From: Pyropia yezoensis | Lineage: Eukaryota; Rhodophyta; Bangiophyceae; Bangiales; Bangiaceae | Direction: 5' to 3' | NCBI GenBank assembly: GCA_009829735.1 | Contig: CM020620.1 | Location: 23,906,020-23,970,019 of the forward strand | Length of the DNA: 64,000 bases | Shown: piece by piece, positions 11,782 through 23,100 of the stretch | Numbering within the stretch: the first letter of the stretch is position 1 | Layout of the letters: every line of letters begins with the position of its first letter | The notes under the pieces: generated by a model | Seen by the model: only the letters and a program-made list of their open reading frames with translations | Databases searched by the model: none | Told to the model about the DNA's origin: nothing | Program-made: the position numbers and the translations under genes

Positions 11782-11942
11782 CTTCTGGGAGAAATTTGAG
11801 TTGCCAGATCCGACGTAGAACAGGGTCATATGGCCTGAGATCGCCGCATCCCGCCCGCGGCGGCGCCGAAGTGCTACGGCACGGTCCCCCTATAACATCC
11901 CATAGATCAGCGCCCAGGACCGCGCCGAGGTCGGCAGGCACC

Positions 11943-13001
11943 ATGGCGGGCTCAGCACGTCGCCCCCTGTCCGACGGCGAGCGCACCGCCATCACGGCCC
12001 TCCTCCAACAAGGCAAGTCCCTGCTGGCCATCAGCACGGCTTTGGGTCGCTCCAAGAGCACCATCGCCTACGCGGCAATGGCCATGTGCGCGGCTGCAGC
12101 CCGCGACAGGGTGGACAAGCGTGGTCGATCCAAGAAATTGACGGACCGTGAGCTGCGCAGCCTCAAGCGGGCGATGGTCGACAACGGGTATTCCTCTGTG
12201 GCCGCCCTGACGGAGATGGTCAACACCACGCCCTCTCAGGCGTCGGGCGGGCCCAGCAAGGGCTCAGTTTCAGCCTCCACTGTCCGTAGGGCCATCCACG
12301 CTATGGGATTTCTCTCCCGGGTGGCCGAGAAGAAACCCTTCCTGTCGGCCAAGAACGTCGCCAAGCGCCTCGTGTGGGCGGCAGCACGCAGGTGCTGGAA
12401 GGCTGAGTGGGCGTCTGTACTCTTCACCGACGAAAGCTCGTTTGTGCTCCGCAACGCCAGCTTCTCGCGCGTTTCGCGGCGCAACGGCGAGCGGTACGCC
12501 CCGCATCGCCTGCCCCGAATCTTCAAGAGCGGGCGCCAGTCCGTGATGGTGTGGGGGGGGTTCTCGGCGCGCGGCCGGACGCCTCTGTTGCCGGTTGAAG
12601 GCTCCATGAACGCGGCCAAGTACGCTGACGCCCTCGAGGACTACGTGGTGCACCTGATACGCGCTGACTACGGCCCGCTGGATGCTGCGTGGCTGCAAGA
12701 GGACTTGGCACCCTGTCGCGCGGCGAAGGCGACCAAGGAGGTTAAGGCTCAGCTCAGGCTGAGGGTCCTGCCTTGGATCGGGCAGAGCCCCGACCCCGAC
12801 CTTATCAAGAATGCCTGGGCGGAGATGGAACGCCACCTGCGGCAGCGCCCCACGGCGCCCAAGAACAAGGATGAGCTGTGGGCGGCTCTCTGCCAAGAGT
12901 GGGACGCCGTCCCTCATGCCTTTTTCAGGGATCTGCCGGAGTCGATGCCCCGTCGTGCGCGGGGTGTCATAGCCGCTCAAGGCGCCAGCACCAAATATTG
13001 A
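11943..13001 (+). CDS. Tc1/mariner transposase with altered DDE triad
   Basis: 352 aa from the ATG at 11943, close to the usual 340 aa; the frame is open 49 codons upstream but that part is not family-like. The N-terminal third has helix-turn-helix features (LLQQGKSLLAISTALGRSKSTI). Catalytic D163 lies in LFTDESSF and D254 in LQEDLAPC. The third acidic residue, expected 34 residues later in the SQSPDLNPIEN motif, is K289 (SPDPDLIKNAW, codon 12807-12809). Loss of this acid should abolish strand cleavage, so the intact frame probably encodes an inactive enzyme. Other family marks are SVMVWGGFS and LPWIGQSPD. Confidence 0.9.
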   Translation: MAGSARRPLSDGERTAITALLQQGKSLLAISTALGRSKSTIAYAAMAMCAAAARDRVDKRGRSKKLTDRELRSLKRAMVDNGYSSVAALTEMVNTTPSQASGGPSKGSVSASTVRRAIHAMGFLSRVAEKKPFLSAKNVAKRLVWAAARRCWKAEWASVLFTDESSFVLRNASFSRVSRRNGERYAPHRLPRIFKSGRQSVMVWGGFSARGRTPLLPVEGSMNAAKYADALEDYVVHLIRADYGPLDAAWLQEDLAPCRAAKATKEVKAQLRLRVLPWIGQSPDPDLIKNAWAEMERHLRQRPTAPKNKDELWAALCQEWDAVPHAFFRDLPESMPRRARGVIAAQGASTKY

Positions 13002-13069
13002 TGGGCCCAGTGCCTGGAATCGAGGGGTTGCTTACTGCCGAACTCCTCCGTACGAATCTCGTTTTCGGC

Positions 13070-13096
13070 CGTACGGATAAAATTGGGTACCGACTG
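13070..13096 (+). repeat. right TIR of Tc1-like element
   Basis: Ends TTGGGTACCGACTG followed by TA at 13097-13098. It mirrors the left TIR; the CAGTC tip is the usual superfamily form. Confidence 0.88.
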
Positions 13097-14654
13097 TACA
13101 TGCATAACATTTTTGCAAGCTCGTGCTTGAAAGCATAGATTGCTGCGTGAGCGCGGCCAAGCCGCGTTTGAACAACAAAACATCTAGAGCGTGATTCGAC
13201 AGCGTTCGTGGTGGGGGAGCGCGGACGCCCCTTTACCTGCGTACGTTATGTAAAGAAGCGCGCTTGTCTGTTTGGTACTCGCGGAATGAGAAGGCGCTTG
13301 TATATCTCAGCGGGCGTTTGTTCTTCCGATGCGATGCTGTCGTTTGGTGGACCTCGCGCCAAACCTCGATCGACCGCTTACTTGTTCTACGAACATTGGA
13401 TGTGTGAGCGGGGAACACTCTGTTCTAAATATCCGATGTCTAACTTTTAGTGCAGGCGACAGAGCCATGCCAACCGGAAAACGCCCACTCAACTTCACGA
13501 ATCTGCCGACCAATTATGAATGCGTGCGCTGTCATCTAAGTCTCCTGGTGCTTTGTACTACTGAGCGGCACATGCGTTGGAAAATTTCCAATCGCTAGCT
13601 GTTTACAGTCTCTCTCCGATCTTATGGCACAATACATATCATATCTACCCCCACAGCGTGTAGCTGCAAAGAAAGCAGATGCGGCAACAGATCAGATTGA
13701 GGCTGCATCGCAACCACAAGTTCCCGCTCCGCGCACTTCCTTGTTTTCGTTCGAGTGTGTGCTCGAGGCAGCCCGACGACACGGAGAAGGCGTGCAGTCG
13801 CACACGAGACCGTCCCGCTCTCGCGACCCGGGAAATGGACCAAAACATGTGGCAAAGAGCATGGGTCGGACGGGGGGGCACACCGAGTTGCGTTCCCGGG
13901 AGCGTCCGTCCTCCTCCCATCCCCCAATCCCCTGGGTGCTCAACTTCGAGGCGGCGGCGACGGCGGCAGCGGCATGGCTCCCCCTCCGTCCCCAGCCCCA
14001 CTCCCTCTCCCGAGCGCGGGCCTCCTCTCGGCTACTATAAGTGCCTTCTGCAGCGAAGCGGCGGCCGCTTTGAGCAGCCGCGGGGACGACTAGTGGAAGA
14101 GGCAGCAAGGTCAGAGCGTCGCCGCCTGATTCGGCCGACGGCGGGTCCGCTTGCGGAGGTATAGGCTCGACGCCCATAAGGCGCTGGCGTTCCCTGCTCG
14201 CCTCGGCAAGGGGGCGTCGCGCTGCCTCGTAGCACGCCAGTGGTCCACACTCCGTCCTTTCCTCCCCCCCACTTCTTCCCTTTCCCCACTCCAACGCAAC
14301 ACCTCTTCGCCCTTCCTCCCGTCTCTGACCAAGTCGCTTCTCTTCCCCCCGCTCCACTTCCGTGCCTTGCGCGTCGTAAGCACGTCGCCAGTGGCGCTAC
14401 CATGGAAGGGGCTCCCCACTCCACGGGAGCCCCTAATGTTTTCACTCTAACAAATGACGGCGACGGTGACGACTCCTTCGCCCTACCCCCGACCTCGTGC
14501 TCGTAACCCGTCAGCGGCGGCGGCAGCGGCATCGGTGGGCCAACAGGCGATCAGCCGGCGTTTTCACGTCTTTGACGGCGCCTCCTCGGCAGGGCGGGGG
14601 CAGGTGCCGGAGTCTTCGGCGGGAGCACGCCCGGTGGGCCCGCCATCGCGCTGC
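13097..14654. other. mostly unassigned flank
   Basis: Apart from a weak 138 aa ORF at 13624-14040 nothing is supported. Sequence from about 13900 is GC-rich with long pyrimidine stretches, and homopolymer length differs between the two copies here (for example near 14264). Confidence 0.35.
13624..14040 (+). CDS. weak 138 aa ORF
   Basis: ATG start in a clear context; the frame is identical in both copies (partner 42462-42878). The product starts MAQYISYLPPQRVAAKKADA and becomes Arg/Ser/Pro-rich. No domain found. Its reading frames on the other strand are also open, so coding status is uncertain. It could be an upstream exon of the kinase-like gene. Confidence 0.22.
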   Translation: MAQYISYLPPQRVAAKKADAATDQIEAASQPQVPAPRTSLFSFECVLEAARRHGEGVQSHTRPSRSRDPGNGPKHVAKSMGRTGGHTELRSRERPSSSHPPIPWVLNFEAAATAAAAWLPLRPQPHSLSRARASSRLL

Positions 14655-15075
14655 CAGAGGGGGCGGTGGTCATGATGGGCGACTGTGGCGAGTTCCTCAA
14701 GGTGAAAGACCCCACCGAGCCCGCCTCCAGAAGCTACACGCCAGTATACCTTGCGCCCGAGTGGGATGAGGTTGTCCACTCCCGCTGGGGGGGCCGGACC
14801 CGCTGGAGCTGGGGCCCAAGGACGCGCGCCTGCGAAACCGGAGTTTAACGCCTTCGGCATGGTGTTCTACGACCTCCTCGGCCCCAGCCGACCCGCCACC
14901 CGCGAGCGTTCGACGCCTCCAGCGCCTGCGATGGCGGGCCCGCCTGGCTGTCTGCAGCCGAAGCCGGGGACCCCCTGTACACGACCATGGCGCGCCAGCC
15001 AGGGGCGATGACGCTCGCCACTCGCCTCCTCGACCGCGAACCCGCAAAGCGGCCGCCCGCACGCACGGCCTTTGG
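14655..15075 (+). pseudogene. protein-kinase-like domain fragment
   Basis: Three consecutive pieces of a kinase C-lobe appear in the right order. VVMMGDCGEFLKV resembles subdomain VII with DFG changed to DCG. YTPVYLAPEWDEV resembles the APE motif. KPEFNAFGMVFYDLLG resembles the D-x-W/F-S-x-G-x-x-L-x-E-L block. LATRLLDREPAKRPPA resembles the conserved RP motif of subdomain XI. The first and last pieces share one frame and the middle piece is in another, with a seven-G run near 14786 close to the first switch. This is either a relic, an intron-containing gene, or an intact domain hit by homopolymer errors. No N-lobe is recognised upstream. Confidence 0.5.
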
Positions 15076-15602
15076 TGGACGTTAAACTATGCGTACCTGA
15101 CGAAGGTGCCGGCGGGGGAGCCGCCCTCGCCGGCGGGCAGCGCCGCAGGAAGGGGGGCTTTGTCTTTGCCCCGGCGCCGCCGTCGCCGTTGCCGTCGTCA
15201 TCGTCGTCACGACACGGGCGGTGGCCCGACTGGGTCCCCCGCGTGAAGCGAGGGCGGTCCCCACCACCAAGGGGGGCGGGCGGCCCTTCCGGCCGCCCCC
15301 GTCTGACTCCTCGGCCAGTGGCTTGTTGTGGCCCGCGGGCGGCTTTCCCGGCGGCGCCTTTGGCGACGGCGCCTTTGGCGGCGGCGTCTGCTTTGGCGGC
15401 GGCGTCGGAGTTTCCCGCGGCCCTGGCGCCTCCTCTCCTCCGGCCCGTGGATGCGGCAATAGCGGCCGTCGCAAACGCGGCAAGGGCGGCCACCGTTCCC
15501 CCCCCCCGGCCCGCCCGGCCAACCGCGGCGCCACAGCCGCTGCCCGCGCCGCGCGAGTCGCGGCCGGCCTACGGGGAATTTTGCCGCGATATCCCGGCTG
15601 TT
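15076..15602. other. GC-rich low-complexity stretch
   Basis: Open frames on both strands (Ala/Pro-rich on plus, Pro/Arg-rich on minus) with short internal repeats of a GGCGGCGCCTTTGGCGAC type near 15347-15400. No frame can be preferred. Confidence 0.35.
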
Positions 15603-16473
15603 GCCTGGTTATCCAGGCCGCGCGATCATCCATGGTGGAACTGCCCAATGGCGAGCCTTTCGATGACCGACCCATCTTGATCTGGCCGAGGGGGAAACAG
15701 GTCGAACGATGTGCCTGGATATCCAGAACTTTTCTCGTATGCACTATCGTCTTATTGGCTGTTGTGCGATGGTGGCTGCTGCCCAGAGACTCTCTCGAGA
15801 TGTAGTACACAATTACAAAACTCATGCGACGTCAGTGGCGCGGGTGTAGACTTCTCCTGTGCTGAAGGGTAGTTAAAGTCGACCTGTGCTGGAGGACGCA
15901 GCTCGTAAACGAACACTAGAAATGCACTGCACTAAACATCGACCTCGTCGCAACTCAACGCAGTCGCCCACTGCGCACGCTCCCCATAATCGGATGGTGC
16001 ACCGCTTCCATCATGTCCCATTGACTCAACCATACGATGATGTTAATGCCCCTGTCCACTCCGCCTTGTCTCTCGAGCAGCCACCACGGTGTGCTTTGTC
16101 CCCATCCTGCTGGACCGCGATGTACGTCTGCCGAATCTCCGTCCTGTGTTATCTATGATGGCGTGACGTTCTGCTTTCCCCTCTACTTCGTGGCTATTTA
16201 AGATGTGTTCTGCCCCCCTCTGGCCGCATGGGTTCTTAATGGTGCACGCCGAGGTTGTAGGGGCTTCGTTGTGGCTTGTGCACGAAGACAGGCTGCTATG
16301 GTGGCGGGCGATGGCCGAAGTCCCGATGGTAGTTATAGTTGTGAAAGAAATTGTTTGCATTGAACCATAGCATTGGATCGTATTTAAACCTTGAATAATG
16401 CTGCACACGAGACTACCTGACTCTCGAGCCACCGGAGCCTGGATATCCAGGCACGTCGTCCTGGATGTCCAGG
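15603..16473. repeat. dispersed GCCTGGATATCCAGGC palindromes
   Basis: Perfect 16-bp palindrome at 16437-16452. Close relatives lie at 15603-15618 (6-bp arms around TTAT), 15715-15726 (12-bp perfect core) and 16460-16473 (CCTGGATGTCCAGG), with a weaker one near 16526. They form two clusters about 750 bp apart. Confidence 0.75.
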
Positions 16474-16546
16474 CAATCTCACCTCTGAGGCGAATCCTCA
16501 GCCTATCAAAGTCCGGGCAATCCTGGCTGCCTGGATATTCGGGCTG

Positions 16547-17482
16547 TCAGGAAATTCCGGCAAAAGTTTCTCGAAGGGCGGGCGCTGTGGCCGCCGCCGA
16601 CGCCGCGCCAGCGGCGGGCGCGGCCGACGCAACAAGCAGGGCAGGATCCCCGATGCCCGCCCAGTCGCCGGCGGCATCGCCAACCGACGCCGCCTTCACG
16701 GCAACGGTAGCAGTCAGCAAGGGGATCGCTGCGGCGGCCGCGGCGGCGGCGGCCGTGACACTGCCGCCACTCTTGTCTGCGCCTGAAATGACAACGCCCG
16801 TCAAAACGGCGAGGAGCAAGCCCGCCGCCGCCGCCGCCGCGTCTCTGCCACCGCTACCGCCGCCGCCGCCGCCACCGCCGCCGCTGCCGCCGCCGCCGCC
16901 GCCACCGCCGCCGCCACCACCGCCGCTGACGTCCCTAGTGCCGCTGACGCTGCTGACGCCGCTCACGCGGCTCACGCCGTTGCAGTCGGCGTCGACTCGG
17001 TGAAGGCGGTCTTCGGATGGCGCCGCGGCCGGCGGCAGCGGCACCGCGCCCACTGTCACTGCCGGCACCGACGCGGTGGCGCGGCGGCGCAACACGACGC
17101 GGCCGTCGGCAATACCGGCCGGGGCAGTGACCCCCCCCAACCTCGATGCCGTCGGGGAGGCACAGCACCAGCGAATTGGGTTGGAATGGACGGAAGGTGT
17201 CAGTCATGGGTGGCGGCTGCGGGCAGGCTCCGCGACTCCACCCTTCCTTCGCAGAAGGAACAAGTTTGCCCCGAGAGGCCGCCCTTTCCCCCCTCCCCCT
17301 GCCCCCCGCCACCCCCCCATCGCCGTCACCGCATTCTCCTCGTGCACCGTAAACGTCACTCGCTGCGCCCGGGCCACCACCGAGAAGGGTGGCGTGGAAG
17401 CGTTGGGGGCGGCTGCCCTTGCCGCCCCCGCCACTGCCCACCACACGTCGGCTAGCGCGGCGGCCACATTGGCTCCGGCCAT
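16547..17482 (-). CDS. Ala/Gly-rich gene, frame interrupted in this copy
   Basis: Counterpart of the 310 aa ORF at 45387-46319. The ATG at 17482 (MAGANVAAALADVWW) and the C-terminal half are both present but lie in different frames here, because short G/C runs (near 17131, 17209 and 17313) differ by one base from the other copy. Homopolymer sequencing error is the simplest explanation. See the other copy for content. Confidence 0.4.
16845..16930. repeat. GCC/CCG trinucleotide repeat
   Basis: Near-perfect triplet run read as poly-Pro on plus and poly-Gly on minus. It encodes the glycine-rich linker of the minus-strand ORF if that gene is real. The partner is at about 45685-45770. Confidence 0.8.
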
Positions 17483-19131
17483 GTGACTTGTTTTTGAGTG
17501 GTAAGGGTTACGGACGCTGGCCAGCGGGTGGCTTGCCCGCCGTGATTCTCTGTGGACTGGCGCGTATTTGATCTGTGGGAAAGGAAGGACTGTGGCATGG
17601 TGTATCCGGTCCCCAACAGGCCACCTGTCCCCCCTTGGGGGGATCGGAGGGGTGTGCGCGGGACGGACCGCCGGCCGTCCTCGGCCGGCGCGTTCGTTTG
17701 CCCTCGCGCCCCGCCCGCCGTCCCGGCTTCGCCCTGAGCGCTGCCTGGGGCGCGCGCCTGTATCTCATCTTCTTTATCTCTCTGCTTGCCTCCGCCTGCG
17801 GATTGCACGCTGTTTACCCCCTTTTGTGGGGCACGGGCACTTTCCCGCCCCCCGGCGCAGTGGGGCTTAAGCCAGGACCACGAGCAAGCGGGGTCCTGGC
17901 CCGAAACCTTGCTTTTAGCGACGATGAGTTGCATAGCGGGCGCAAGAAAGATTCCTGAGATTGCTGCGCAGCGCAACTTCTTGCAGGGCACAACAAAAGG
18001 ACACCCAGGTCGGCTGTGCTCTTCGGCACGAGCAAAAAATCTCCCGTGACTGATCCTTACTCTTTCTCCGCTAGTGTCCAATAGAACGGCCCGGATGACT
18101 CTGCTGTCACGATTGAGAACATATAACTGGTCGCAGCTCCAAACGGAATGCTGGGAGAATTTTGTTCCTGCTCTGGGGGCGCCCTGCAGTGGGATACAGA
18201 CCCGCATCGTCCGTTGCTTGTGGGTGCAGTGCTTGCTGTGGCAGAACAGATCCCAGGTGTAACTTTTTCCATTCCCTCTTCAAGGAGCGCTTCACAAGCT
18301 CGCAAGTTGTTCTGTCGATACCACGAGGAAACTGAGGGTCGTGCGCTTTCCGGCGCAGTCAAGAACCATCCATGCGGGCTTGTGCAACTTGCATCTGGAA
18401 GCATAAAGTAAATTTAGTCCTCAAAATCGACGTTCTTCAAGCACTGAGAGGGGGTTGCAAAATCCTGCGCAAGAGGAAAACACCCGGAATGCAAGAATCG
18501 CTGGTCCTTCTTTAGACCCCACTGCGCGGGGCCTGCCGTGTTGCCGGTTGTGACCTCTGGGCACACCGGGCGGCTAAATGTATCAACTAGCACACCCGCG
18601 TCGGAGGCAAGGAGTAACCGCCCGCACGGCCGTGCCGCCGCCGCCTCCCCCACCACCACTATCACCGCCCACCGGCGCCACCGGCGCCCGCCACTGTGAT
18701 GACGAGCGGTGGCGGGGGGATGCCCCCACCCACCGCCGCCCCTGCGGGAGCGCCAAAGAGGGCGGCGACCGCACCCGTCGCGTAGGTCACCGAGCCACCC
18801 GCGCCACCGATGCCGCCGGCGGCTCCCGCGCCAGCCGCGGGTAGTGGAGGTGCCGCTGGCGCACCGGTGGCGGCGCCGCCAGACCCACCGCCACGCCGGT
18901 AGCCCCATTCCCGGCAGTCACTGTCGAGCCGGCCGCCACCACCGAGGCGATCGCTGCCGCGCCTGCCGCCGCAGACGACGTTGGCGCCGCCGCCCCGCCG
19001 CCGCCGCCGTAACCCTGCCCACAGGGGGACGCGGGGTGAACAGCAGGCGCAGAACCCCCCCTGCGCGCCCCCCCGGCATCAACGCCCGCCTGGACTGGCA
19101 CCAGGCTGCCACGGACGGAAAAGAGCAGCTC
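17483..19131. other. GC-rich end of contig 1
   Basis: Upstream of the Ala/Gly-rich gene. Several overlapping frames are open on both strands and none has a recognisable domain. The last 500 bases are Ala/Gly-coding on minus, and the corresponding unbroken sequence continues at 47973 onward in contig 3. Confidence 0.35.
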
Positions 19132-19631
19132 NNNNNNNNNNNNNNNNNNNNNNNNNNNNNNNNNNNNNNNNNNNNNNNNNNNNNNNNNNNNNNNNNNNNN
19201 NNNNNNNNNNNNNNNNNNNNNNNNNNNNNNNNNNNNNNNNNNNNNNNNNNNNNNNNNNNNNNNNNNNNNNNNNNNNNNNNNNNNNNNNNNNNNNNNNNNN
19301 NNNNNNNNNNNNNNNNNNNNNNNNNNNNNNNNNNNNNNNNNNNNNNNNNNNNNNNNNNNNNNNNNNNNNNNNNNNNNNNNNNNNNNNNNNNNNNNNNNNN
19401 NNNNNNNNNNNNNNNNNNNNNNNNNNNNNNNNNNNNNNNNNNNNNNNNNNNNNNNNNNNNNNNNNNNNNNNNNNNNNNNNNNNNNNNNNNNNNNNNNNNN
19501 NNNNNNNNNNNNNNNNNNNNNNNNNNNNNNNNNNNNNNNNNNNNNNNNNNNNNNNNNNNNNNNNNNNNNNNNNNNNNNNNNNNNNNNNNNNNNNNNNNNN
19601 NNNNNNNNNNNNNNNNNNNNNNNNNNNNNNN
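19132..19631. other. assembly gap, 500 N
   Basis: Exactly 500 unknown bases, the usual placeholder for a gap of unknown length. The sequence on its left continues uninterrupted in contig 3 after 47973, and that continuation does not match the sequence on its right. Confidence 1.
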
Positions 19632-20043
19632 GTTGCCCCTCGTCTGCCTCTTCCCGCCCGGCCACCGCTCTTGCCCTCTCCTTCCCCCGCTCTCCCGCCC
19701 GCCTCCTTCGCCTCTCCTCCCTCCACACTGTCCCCCCCCCCCCCTTTCCCAGGCCGGTGAAGCGCGCCCCCATCGTCGTCCACGCGCCCGCTCCTGTTGC
19801 CCCGTGCCGGCCGAGGTAAGAAGAGTGGGGGGGGGGGAGGAGGCGGCGGGGGGGGGGGGGGGCGGTTGAGGAGGTGGTGGGGGAGGGTGGGAAGGTGGGT
19901 CTAGGGTGGTGCGTGCGTGCGTGGGGAGAGGCAGGCTAGAGGTGGCCTTCAACCGGTGGCGCCCTGTGCGTAGCCCGGTTGCCCCTCGTCTGCCTCTTCC
20001 CGCCCGGCCACCGCTCTTGCCCTCTCTTTCCCCCCCTCTCCCA
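19632..20043 (+). repeat. direct repeat at the left edge of contig 2
   Basis: The first 66 bases after the gap (19632-19697) recur at 19978-20043 with one mismatch, separated by about 280 bp of C- and G-run-rich sequence. It may be a real short duplication or an artefact of the contig end. Confidence 0.7.
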
Positions 20044-20178
20044 CTGCTCTTGTCCCATTTCCGGTGGGCGTGTGTGCCCCCTGTGCACCTGGTCGTCGTC
20101 TTTGTTGCTGGTGGGGCCGGGGGTGCGGGGCGGCCGGTGTGGCCCTGTGCGCCTGGAACCTGCACACCTGGATCTTTG

Positions 20179-23100
20179 ATGGAGTTCGAGGACGACAACG
20201 AGGACGCGGATTCCCGGGACGGTGTCCGGCGTACCACCTCCACCCCAACAACTGTGGGCGCTGGCGGCATTACGGGTGCCGATGCCCCACCCGTGCCAGC
20301 CACCCTCCGAGCGCCGTCCGCCTCCCACGGGAATGTTCCCGGTCGTATGCTGGCAACAGCACCTGTCGCTGTACATGTAGCAGAAGCAGCGGCAGCAACC
20401 GGCGAAGCTTCCCTCCCCGCACCTGTCGCTGTACCTGTCGCAGAAGCAGCGGCAGCAACCGGCGAAGCTTCCCTCCCCGCTGCAAACAGTACCCGTGACG
20501 CCGACGCACAGCTGCTGGACTCGCTCGTTGCCGATACGTGTAAGACGTTTTTTTGGGGGGGGGCAAGCCCCCCAAGGGCGTCGCTGTTGGGGGCCGTTGA
20601 GCGGGCGACAGCGGTGGCTGTGCGCCTAATCGCACCGCACAAGGACCTCCCGGTCGACCCCGTCGTGGCGTCGGCAACGGTTCTTAAGCTGCGCGCACTC
20701 GTGTGGCCGGTTGCGGATCGGCCAGATGTGATGAGCATCTTTTCGCGTGCCCTGTGCACGGCCCTGCGCAGCGCCGGGGGTGCGCCCGTCCTGACCCTGC
20801 CGGCCAATGTTGTCTCCCCGCTGCTGTCCGCCATGGTCCTGCCTGTCACCCACCCAGACGCCTGGGCAACGGGGGCCCAACTGTCGGTGTTGGCTGTCTG
20901 TGCCACCACCACCACCACCACCACCACCACGAGCGGGCTACCGACTGGGGCCATGGGGCGGCGCGTGGACCAGCGCGACGTCCCGCTGCTGCCCCGTGCG
21001 AGCGGTGCGAGTGACCAGGCGCGCCAGCCCCTACCGACCGCGCCCGGTTTTCTGGGCGAGTCTGTAGTGGAGGCTGTGTGTCTCCTCCTCTTGTCTGGCT
21101 TGAGAAATGGGACGCTTGTTGAGGACTACGTAGGTGCGGGTGATATCCTCCGCTTTCTGTCGATGGCATGGTGCTCGGGCTGTTGGTCGTCGGCGGCGGC
21201 GACGAACGCTCTGGCTGCGCTTGTGACCGAAGACTCATCGAGAGTGGTCCACCTCGCTCTGGCGGGCGACTCCGTCAGCGAGTCTCATCACCCAAGTTCT
21301 CGCGTCAAGCTGTGCACGGGCGTTTGGCGTGAGATGTCCCAGGCCATGTCGACATCCATGCACGGTGCAACGGAACAAGACGCCCATGGCCCGGCCGCCC
21401 GTGCACTTGCCATGGTTGTTCGTCCGTCCATGTGTGAGATGCTTTCCTTACCAGGGATCCTCGCATTTGTGCCGGCTGCTACCCCTACGCAGATCCCCGG
21501 GTTTGGTTCGTGGAGCGCAGCTGTCGTTGCGTATGTTTCGCAGCTTCTCCGTGGTGTTACCGCCGTTTTGTGCAACCCCTCCCTCGAGGAGAACGACGAA
21601 GTCGTTACTCACTTGTCGGCCGCTGTGTATACCCTTGCCGGCACCGGGCTCGGTCTACTATTGTCATCGGACAAGTCATTGCGGAAGGCCGCAAGGCACG
21701 TGATGTGCCAGCTGACGAGTTGGTACGACCCAGATAATTCTTCGATTGACGTGGTACCGGAGGATTCGAAGAGGGCGGATGACGAGCGACGGTCGTGGTC
21801 CCCAGACGTTCTGCTTCGACTGTGCAAGAGCGTTGCCAGGATGACGGCCGCGGATGAGGCCACAGTACAAGGTGATCAGGAGCTCTACCACCCGACAACC
21901 GGCCCGCTCTTTATCTTCGCCTTGGCCCTGGACGCTGCCCTTCGCCTGGTGCACGTTGCAGCCGCACGTGACCTACCATCCGAGGAGTCAAGGCCCCTAC
22001 AATCGCTTGCAGTCTGTACGGCGTTTGTTCGGGCCTGTGACGCATTCGTGGCCGCCCTACCGATGGGTGACGCCACCACCTTGGCTTCCACTGGTGGCCG
22101 TGGCGCGCGAACCCGCTTGGTTGGAATCCTCGCACGTCTACTCGACGAAGGTCGTGGTAGAATACCTGCAAGGACCCCGGCGTCTGTCATTGGGAACCTG
22201 CGGCGCCTGCTACTGCGCTGCGTTTGCTTCTTGGCCTCCGAAGCGTGGGAACGCCCCGAGCACAGGGCGTTCAAGAGGGCTGTGGCGGACGCCTGGTTCG
22301 ACTCCCGGCCGTGGGTGTGGTGCCTAGCCTTTGGTGGCCCCGGTACCGTGGCCCGGGAAGCCGCAACCGCCGCCGAGTTTTATTGGACCGCGGTCGGGCG
22401 ACGCGGCCAGCGTGGCGTACCAGCCACATTGTCAGTGTCAAGAACTACGATGGCCAGCACTACCAGCCGCCTGCTACAGGCGCACGACCGTGGGCAGCTG
22501 CTGGTCGGTGGCGCGACGCTGTTGAATGTGCTGACCGACGTGCAGCGCACCCTGTTTCACGGCAAGGTCGGCCGGGACTTGCGAGAACTGCGCTCCACTG
22601 TCCATGGGATTATAGGCAACCTCGAGGGGGGTCAAGGAGCTCGTCATCGCGGCGGTAGCGGCACCGATGCCGTGCGGCATGTGCATGCGCACACGCGCGA
22701 GCCTGGACGTGTGCGGACGAGCGGGTCAGGTACAATGGAAGACCCCATTGAGATTATTGATGACGACGAGGAAGCGGGGCTTGTGGCTCTACCTCCAGAG
22801 TCAGCGTCGGCGCAGGCCTTCAACGTACGGGGTGTGGACCTTACACATAGTTCGACGGCGCACCCAGTGCGCGGTGGTACCGTGCCAGTGGCTGGTGTGC
22901 AGCCCGGGGCAGCAGACGGAGGACGGTCGAGCACACCACGCGAACTGACAGACGTCGGCGACCTCCCGGAACTGTCAGGACGCCTGGCGCAACGCAAAGC
23001 AATGGGCGTCTGCGCCCTGTTGACCTCAACGTCGTCATGGAAAACGGCCTCTTTCAGTCTCCTGGATGATGGGGAGGACGCGGAGGACGCGACCGGATCG

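Larger units (their letters stand above)
11755..13096 (+). mobile_element. Tc1/mariner-like DNA transposon
   Basis: 1342 bp element with 27-bp terminal inverted repeats (11755-11781 and 13070-13096) that differ at two positions and a single transposase ORF between them. The right end is followed by TA, the target site of this superfamily; the left side reads TG, as if one base of the duplicate has mutated. Size and layout are typical of Tc1-like elements. Confidence 0.9.
6522..19131 (+). repeat. 12.6-kb near-identical block, copy A
   Basis: Matches 35362-47973 in the same direction from inside the LTR to the last base before the N gap. Several ORFs (401 aa transposase frame, 186 aa ORF, 138 aa ORF) are identical between copies. 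Differences seen are mostly one-base length changes in homopolymers, for example eight C at 17131 against seven in the partner and seven C near 14264 against eight. This suggests two assemblies of one locus or a very recent duplication. Confidence 0.95.
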
